DNA of 64,000 nucleotides from Siphonodentalium dalli. Lineage: Eukaryota > Mollusca > Scaphopoda > Gadilida > Siphonodentaliidae. The stretch covers positions 95,377,319 to 95,441,318 of the forward strand of contig CP136066.1 in NCBI GenBank assembly GCA_032622095.1. Direction: 5' to 3'. This document shows, piece by piece, positions 23,736 to 32,700 of this stretch. The notes beneath the pieces were generated by a model, which was not told the DNA's origin, did no database searches, and worked only from the letters and a program-made list of their open reading frames with translations. Each line of letters starts with the position of its first letter. Within the stretch, counting starts at the first letter, position 1. Position numbers and translations under genes: made by a program.

Positions 23736-26700
23736 AAATAAGATCTGGGTTCATGTGAGAATATTAACACAATTAATGGATATAGATGGGCTTATTCTGC
23801 GGTGATCCAACTTTAAGTTTGTATCTGAGATACCCACACAGTCTATTTAAATAGCTGGTTCCGTCGGGACGTCGAGACGTGCGGAACATTTTCGGATGAG
23901 AACTTTATTTTGGGCTATCGGATCGAAACCCAAAATATGGTATGTGCGTTTATAAGCTCAAAATACAGGTAAAGTTCGAATATGGGTTCGGTCGATCCGC
24001 TCATTTTTGTAGGAGTTGTGGCCCCTTTCGACTTAGAATTGTGATCGGATCTAATAGTTTATTTCTTATAAATCATACATTGTATGACATAAAGAAAGTA
24101 CATATATAGACAGACCGACCCCTGGTTCACATTTAACTAAACAATCATTGAATCATTACAATCATTACAACGAACTTTGAAGGATAATTATGACATGTAT
24201 ATGCACTTATAGAACAACATAATAAAGATGGGGGTCGGTCCAAATATAAACAATTGCATGCGTCGGTCCTTGTGGACATAATATCTCTCGACTTCGAGTA
24301 TAAACGGTATAATAGCTATAAATGAATAGAATATATTAAATAATATGGATTAATATGTATAATTTATGTAAATAGCGCTGATTACTAGCATTCCCCACAG
24401 ATGTGCGAAACATGGCGTCGGCGTCGGTCGATATCCCGGACCTACCCATGCATGGACAATTGTCCAGTACATGCGGAGTCCCGGAACTCATCCGCCACCG
24501 ACGAATGTAGATATGCGAGTTAAATAGCATATAGTTAACATGCATATCGATACTTTCGGACCAGGAGTGTCTGGTATTCTGGGTTACACCCAGATCAGTG
24601 TGATTTTGCGCTCCGTATATATACCTACTATACTCCCGATTTAAGGGGGTGCAGGAGGAGCTACTGAATGCGAAACCAACCATATGGAGTGCATGGTTGG
24701 TTCGCCGCCAGTGGGTCAACCTGACTCAGTGGCCCACTAGCCATGCTGCTCTGTAAACTTGGGGGGGGGGGGGGGGGTGAGAGGGGCATATGCGTGGAGA
24801 TATACGTATAAATGACATTCATTGGGATGTATCTGCAAGTATAATGTAATCCTATCATTCTATATATATAAGAAATCTTTCGCCTCTATCAAAAATATAC
24901 AGATATTTCGCACTACTGACTTGTTCTGGATGGACATAAGTTGTCGCATTTTTTCCAAGATCGGGTTTGTGTAGTAATATCTAGCTATGAACTTTTGACG
25001 TATGTGTGATAATTTTTGGCAAGTCAATAAGAAATGATATTCATCTCCAACAGATCTGTTACATAAATTACATTGCCTTTTGTCTAGGTCTATTCCCTTC
25101 CAATCTCCGACTTCAACCGGTAACCTATGATTTCGTGTTCTGAAACGTATTAAAGCTACGACTTCTCGCTTTTTCAAGTATGTAAGATAGTGTTCTTGCG
25201 TGTGATGCTCTTTAATTAATCGATAAAAACGGAACTTAGAAGAACTGAATGCGCCATACCATTCCTGAAGATAAATATCACGCGTTCTCTGCTTTACTGT
25301 GCTGTTTAACCAGTTCAGGTTGACATATTGTGAGAAGAAAATTGATCCCATTCTAAACCAAATTTGGTTTGTCAGATTATCAGCTCCAAGTACAGATGCA
25401 GTTCGAATATGGGTTCGGTCCGCCCGTTTCCTCCGGAGTTATAGTCCTTGTCAACTTAGAACTTGCCGATTATTTTGGTTTCCGAATGATAACTTTAGTT
25501 TTTGTAACCTGATTGTTTTTAAATTTGGTATGTAGATTAACAACATGAAGATAGAGGTTTGGTCCGCCCATTTTTACTGGAGTTATGGTCCTTGTCTTAA
25601 AATTTGTATTTGTATCGGTGTTTGTACACTAAAATTGATTGCATATCAGCATATGTGATACAATTATGGCCATGTGACCCTCAACGCAGGGAAACTCATT
25701 TTATTTTTAACCCTTCGAACACTATGGCCCCAGAGCATTAGTAGCACCCTGGCGCGGGGCTCCCACTCGTTCAAATAACCGCCGGTATTCTCAATGTATC
25801 AGAATAATGTATAGTTAATAATATATAGTAGACACAGGTAGACATATAATAGTAAATCAAGAGTACAGCCGGTATACTGTAAACAGAAGACCAAATTGGA
25901 GTTATCTTCCCTACACAACACAATGACGTTAAGCTTACTGTGACCACATCTCCACGGTAACATGTCACTAAAGTGCAAATCCGTGTATATGGATTTGGCA
26001 CTAAATTGACCATCCGCATTCAAACTCAAAGGGTTAAACATTATGTTAGGCCTAGTCCTAAGTCGTAATGCGAGGTCGGGTCGGTTGTCATGCGGGCATA
26101 CATAAAAGCTAATTCATATGCACATTTTCCTTTTTGGTATTACTATAGGCTCTAGGCCTTCTAGTTGATGCTGGTTGATGTCTGAATTTTTGTTTTTTAA
26201 TTTTGTGTAATTTTTTATTCTATTATAGGCCCTAACAGTGGCCCTAGTTATTTTTTGTTGTCATTCCAGGGGATTCAACATATTTTTCATCTACTCACAC
26301 AGATGAATAGGCTGGGTTATAAATTTACCAATATAATCACATCATATTCTACCTTTGTTGGTTGCTTAGAGTTCAATTTAGTTGAGATTATCGCTGATTA
26401 CTGCTGATTATCGCATAATTATCAGCCAAGAAAATATTTGTCTTGTACATGTTTGTAAATAGGAAGTAACATTTAATTTGGTCTTTCAAAGAAGGGACCA
26501 ATATAGAGCGGTTGGTCGTTTTTACAGAGGGGACCAACATAAAGCTTTGGGGTTTTGGGGGTGGGTGTCTAAAATAAAATGCAGGAAAGGGTGGGTGGGT
26601 GTAAAAAAAATGGCAATGTAAAAAAAACACCCCCACGTCTTGCAACTTTTTTACGCCCCCCCCCTGGGTACGTGGTCAAATTTGAGAAGACAAAGGCCAA

Positions 26701-29700
26701 GTTTGAATTTGGTCACGGTCCGATGAATTTTGACAGAGTTGAAACAAGGTTATCCTTACTTAAAAGCCACCTTTTCGGGGGACACGTGGTTGGCGACATT
26801 TTATTTTATTTAAGACATTTGTAGGTAACAATTTTTTAAAGAATTAACTCTTGTTTCAATTAAAGTTATACATTTATAACCGAAAAGTTTGAAGATAAAT
26901 TCTATAACGCGCGTAGCGCAGTTATAGAAAATTTATCTTCAAATTTTTCGGTAAAAACTCATACCTTAATCGAAACAAAAGTTATTTCTTATAATTTAAT
27001 CCGTCATTTCACAAGAGAACATTTCACGTAATTCTCGGAACTAATTGATTATTCTATTTATTACACTTGTGCATCATTTTGGTTCGCCAACTATGATTTA
27101 AACACCCCGAATTAATGCATGAAAGTCCAGTTGTGGAGAAACTCTAAAATCAAGTGGTAATAATAACCACTTGATTTTAGAGTTATCCATCTTTATCTGC
27201 AAGACCTCGGGTTTCTGGCCCACAAACGATTGAAATAACTAACTTCAACAATCGATATCTGATCACTCAGCTTTGATGGGTAGGTTCCTCGACTCGAATC
27301 AAATATGTTTTACCCCCGAAGCCAAAAGAAATAGTAATTTATGAGCGTCTGATCGGATTGAGTATCTTAAATAGCAGAATTGTGTTGCGATCTGACAATG
27401 GTCAGATAGGCCTACGCCGTTTTCAAGTCACTGTACATATGACTGGACCATATAATAACAGACGACGCGAGTCGGTGCTATATCAATGGCATTCAAATCG
27501 GTTAGTTGGCTCATGTTTCTGGATATTTAGTGATAAAGAATATGAACCATGCATAACTATTACAAAGAATAAGTCGTCAAATGACAGTACAAGTAATAGG
27601 ACTATTTTACGCGGAACGTCGGCTATAGAGCGATGACACATTCCTTCCAGATCTAGATATAAGCATCAGCTAAACCAGAGATCTTTATTTATCACATAAT
27701 TTGCCCATAAAAGTAGTTTCATAATTATCGATAAGAGACACGTTTAATATCAGCGCGTGCGATGACGTCACATCGTTCTTCAAATGACTTGCGATCGCTG
27801 CGGTTTTTATCGTTGTTTTCGATGGATATTTCGCATTGCTTCGCGTTTATTTGATCATGTGATAAAAAGTATCTCACACTCGTCCTATTTTATACGTAAT
27901 TTATCAACCTCGTCCACTAAATTCTATTTGAGCCTCGGTAAACCTTTGCTCAAATCGAATTTAGTGAACTCGGTTGATAAATTCCGTATAAAATAGAAAC
28001 TCATGTGAGATCCTCTATCTATGAGATCAAAGATCGATTGGTCCAACTTAAGAGGTTAAAGGCGGGGAGTCCAGACTACAACGGTCGAGGATTCCAGAAC
28101 TCCGTGCAGAATTATTCCCCTCTCTTGATGACTCGATAAAAGAAGTATAAAGATTAAAATTCTACCATTATCGATACGCGTTGGCTGCACGTTAAGGAGC
28201 AATTAGTTGAAGAAGTGTATCTTCCTTAACATGACTCTTTAGATATAAAAGGACACGTTGGAATCATATTCATTGTGATGGCCGTTATGTGTCATCGCGG
28301 TTGCAGCCAGAACGTACACATAACTCATAACTTGATGGCGTATTGCCCTAACTGTAATTGTAACAGCTAACTGTGAATTTCCGAAACCTCTCTATTGTTG
28401 TTGAAAGTGTTACTTGACTCAGATTTTATTTTTATTTTCGAGGAAATATGTTTAATTGAGAATATTTGCCAAATCTATCCACAGGGTGGCGGGTACTTTA
28501 ATTTCCCTGTGTTAATTATGAATTTGTACTGGCGTCAGTCCAGGGCAAGGGGCTGTCCGGGCCCCTGTATGCCCCTTTGCCCCCAAACGTTTTGAAAACT
28601 AAAAATTCGGGCAATTTCGGACAAATTGGAGATATGTTCGAGAAAATTTAATGGTATATTACAGGGGGGAATTGTGGCAAATTACAGTATTTTTCATATT
28701 TCTGCCAGAATTATACATATATATTTAAGGTTAATTTGAATCTCTTTTGTTATATTTCTGTGTCTATACAAGTATAATCTACAAAAACTGTGTTACAACC
28801 ATAAATATATCATGTAAATAAATTCGGGCAAAAAAGTTTCAGCCCGCCCCTATAAAATTCGGGTACCCGTACGGATATGGCCACCATGTAGGCTAGCCCC
28901 TTTTGCAAACATTCATGCCTCACCTGTGATTTTCCCTGCGTCGAAGAGTTTATGTGCCATCTTGTCCAGTATGTCAACGATGTCATACTTACACGCCTCC
29001 AGCTCATCTTCTTCGAAGTAGTCTTCCACAAGCACATAGCCCTGACGAAATAAAAAGCTGTTCTAAAAAGGGACATGATATTCATCCCCGGAAAAGGTTA
29101 CAACGGTCCAAAATTGTTAGTGTTCCAAATTATAAGTCAACGTCACCATTAAATTGTGTCTTTTTTCACTGCAAATATTGTTAAAAACAAAATGCTACGC
29201 ATAAACTGTAGACTTGTCGTACCAAGCAATACAATTTTGTTGTTGAACAGTTAATGCCATAATTATTTCTGTGCTGCTAAAACATGCGATTAAATAATTT
29301 GATAGAAAAAAACCATAGCAGGTAAGATGTAGGGTCTTTCAGAGGGCATTTGTTTTGTCAGAACAGAACATTATTTTATGCAATAGAATCCAAATCAAGA
29401 TCGTCGGATGTTTAACCCATACCTTCCACCACGCCGAGTCACCGACTACAACAGTCAAACGCATCAATCTAAACAGACTATATAACAGTTCACGGAAAGT
29501 GAATATGATTGGAAAGTGACGTTACATGCACGGCATAAAACTAGAATATATCCACTTATGAAAAACTGTTTATAAGCAAATCAATCAAATGACCCCAATC
29601 ATACAGGCCAACGTTAGGTGTACCATGAAGTATATAAACACATTCAGATGATAACTATTTTAGTTATCAAATCAGAGAGCATATGTTTATATGGTCCGGT

Positions 29701-32700
29701 GGAAGGGGGTTACTATTTCCCCCAAAAAATCATTACAAAATAGTAAATTCATAACAAGTATTGACTTAAATTTGCTAATGTAGCTCAATATATCATTGAT
29801 GCCAAAACTATAAGTCTGATTTGTACTTATTCTGCTAACCTCTCAACCGTGATGATATGAATTATACCGAAAACAACTGTTGAAGGCTTATAAAGTGACT
29901 GTGAATTTATAACGGAGATACTCTAAACATTGTGGATATTGGATGCTCACAATTCATTTATTGAGATGATTATATCACATGTAACTATGGGAATAAAACC
30001 TTCATGTTTTTTATTTTTGGTCCCAAATAAATCACAGCCAGGTGCATGGCATGGGACAGAGAAGAGCGTTCCGTGTTAGTAAATTCCTGAAATGGTACCA
30101 ATAAAGAGCGTTTGTTTTACTTCTGTGCGAAAACTTTATACAGCTGGAGAATGGTTGTGACCGTGACCAGTATTTTGCAGAGCATATGAAGCCTGTATAT
30201 CAATATTTCGTGTATTTATCAACGTATCTTATACCTCCTCCCAAATTAGGTAGACAAAATGTGGAAGCTCGATTGAGCCATGTCCGTTTAAATATGTACT
30301 TATTGAGTATTAAACCTGGATCAAACGTAATTAAGCAATACCAAATTGGATTGAATTGGATTGGATTTTCTAAGCAGATCAATGGTGATACAAACCATAA
30401 GAATTTGATCAAATTTGAATAGGATGCATGCCCCATTTTACAAATTGAATCATCAATAATATTATAGAAACAACACCAGAGACACACGTCAAGTGGTGTT
30501 AAATTAGTATGCACTATGGTACAGTGGTCACCATATAAATACATACAATAAACAGAAGGAGTAACAAATTAAACTTTGAGCACTGTGTGTGGGTTCTAAA
30601 TATACAACAGCCATGTGCACGGCATGGAACAAAAAAAAATGAGTTCCGTGTGAGTCTATACCTGATTTGGTAGAAATAAAGAGCGTTTGTTTGACTTATG
30701 TCCGAAACATTTAAAACAGCTGGAGAATGGTTGTGACCGTGACCAGTCTTTTTCAGAGCATATAAAGCCTGTATATCAATATTTCGTGTATTTATCAACG
30801 TATCTTATACCTCCTCCCAAATTAGGTAGTCAAAATGAGGAAGATCGAATGAGCCATGTCCGTTTAAATATGTACCTTATAGAGTATTAAACCTGGATCA
30901 AACGTAATTAAGCAATACCAAATTGTTATATCAATATTTCGTGTATTTCTCAACCTATCTTATACCTCCTTCCAAATTACGCAGACAAAATGTGGAAACT
31001 TGAATGGGTCATGTCCGTTTAAATATGTGCTTTATAGAGTGTACAATAATAAACCTGGTTCAAAAGAAAAAAGGTCAATTAATCAATACCATATTCCATA
31101 CAGGTGGATTGGAAGGGTTATTTGCTTCTAAGCAGATCAATGGAGATACCAAACCATAATAATTGAAAAATTTGAATAGGATGCATGTCCAATTTTACAA
31201 ATATAATCATCATTGCAATTATAGCAACAAGACCAGAGACACAATATGTCAAGAGGTGATTAATAGATTCCCATGATATGCGCTGGGGAACGGTGGTCAC
31301 TATAAAAATACATACAATAAACAACAGATGGCAAGTTGTTGAATTTCTGCAGTCGGCTTTGTTATAAATTAATAGGATATGTTTTTCAGCAAGCACCAAA
31401 GTGAATAGCCATGGTGTGGTGCACAATACCTGGTAGATATAGTAACTGTATTTGTTCCAAGGGCTTTGATTGCTCATCATTAGAATAAATTTATCTGTTG
31501 AGGGATTCACATTTTCAAAGCAGGACATGACATCTGATACTAATAAATGGATCACTTCTGATATGATGTGTTTCTGGGATGGCTGAGGAGAATTCATAAT
31601 TTTGGAAACTTATCAATCAGATCAGGGGGGGGGGGGGTTCCGGGCACGTATGCCGGGGTGGGAGGGTGGTCGATACGACCAACAAACAATTTTGTCCGCA
31701 ACTCAAAAATATTTTTCCTGCAAGTCTTTTGACTGTTTTTGCAATGAGTTTGGCTTAAAACACATCTATATGTCAATATTAACATAAATGACAAATTTCA
31801 TGATGATCAGACAAACAGTATAGCCTGTAGCCCATGCTAATGGATTGAATTTTGAAATCCAATATGGCTGCTGGTAGCCATGTTTTTTTTTTGACCGAAT
31901 GACCCCAAAAAGACTTGTTCCTATTTACATGTCAATGTTAACATCCATGACTAATAGTATGCACAGAAATTCATATACAGCTTTTTACAGTGAATTTCCC
32001 CCCGCAAATCTCTGTTTTAGTGTTAAAAGGGGGTGGGTGTCCAAAAATGGTCGTAAAAAACTGCCGAAAACGGATAAAAAAATTGGATGCGGGGGTGGGT
32101 GGGTCCCAACAAGGGTCGAAAGTCAAGAATCAGCATACGTGCCTGCAAATTTTTTCCGACTCCCCCCTGATCAGATGAGAAATATTTCAGTTCTTGAATT
32201 GGATACCACACACGTGTCTATGTGATGAATGGCGTTAACATGTTCTGTCCAGTTGAAACAATAAAGTCCTATTTGAGACATGTAAATAATTCACACTGGC
32301 TAGCAAGCAATGTGTTTAGTTATTGGTGGTACCATGTGCTCTATGTCATGGGTAGAAAGAGTTAATGTTTTCAAAACCAATCAATTAATCAATACCAAAA
32401 TTCATACAGGTGAATAGTGGCCTTGGTAAATCTAGAGGTGAGCTATGAAACTAATCAGATTGAAAATATTTTAGTTATTGCATCATATAGCAATGTATGG
32501 GAAGGGTTAATTCTTCAACCAATCGATATCAGAGGTTGTGATGAGGGTGTGTCATCAAAAACCTGCACATAAAATATGAACACGATCGGACAAAAATACT
32601 TGAGTGATCGCATTGGATAGAACATGTCTACCGGTGGATGGCAAGTGTTAATAATCTCTACACCGATCAATACAAAACAACGGATGTGCATAGATGGCTC

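Larger units (their letters stand above)
26040..28920. other. Gene 2 intron stretch (between exons 2 and 4)
   Basis: No exon was recognised, although one PhyH exon (the segment between AGKIT and KLWAVDKL) is expected between 23561 and 28924. Contents are a GGGG-rich decayed repeat at about 26500-26700, hairpins at 26845-26990 and 27850-28030, and a half copy of the AGGTACTCAATCC foldback family at 27141-27370. The 92-codon frame at 27358-27636 is unrecognised. Confidence 0.45.
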
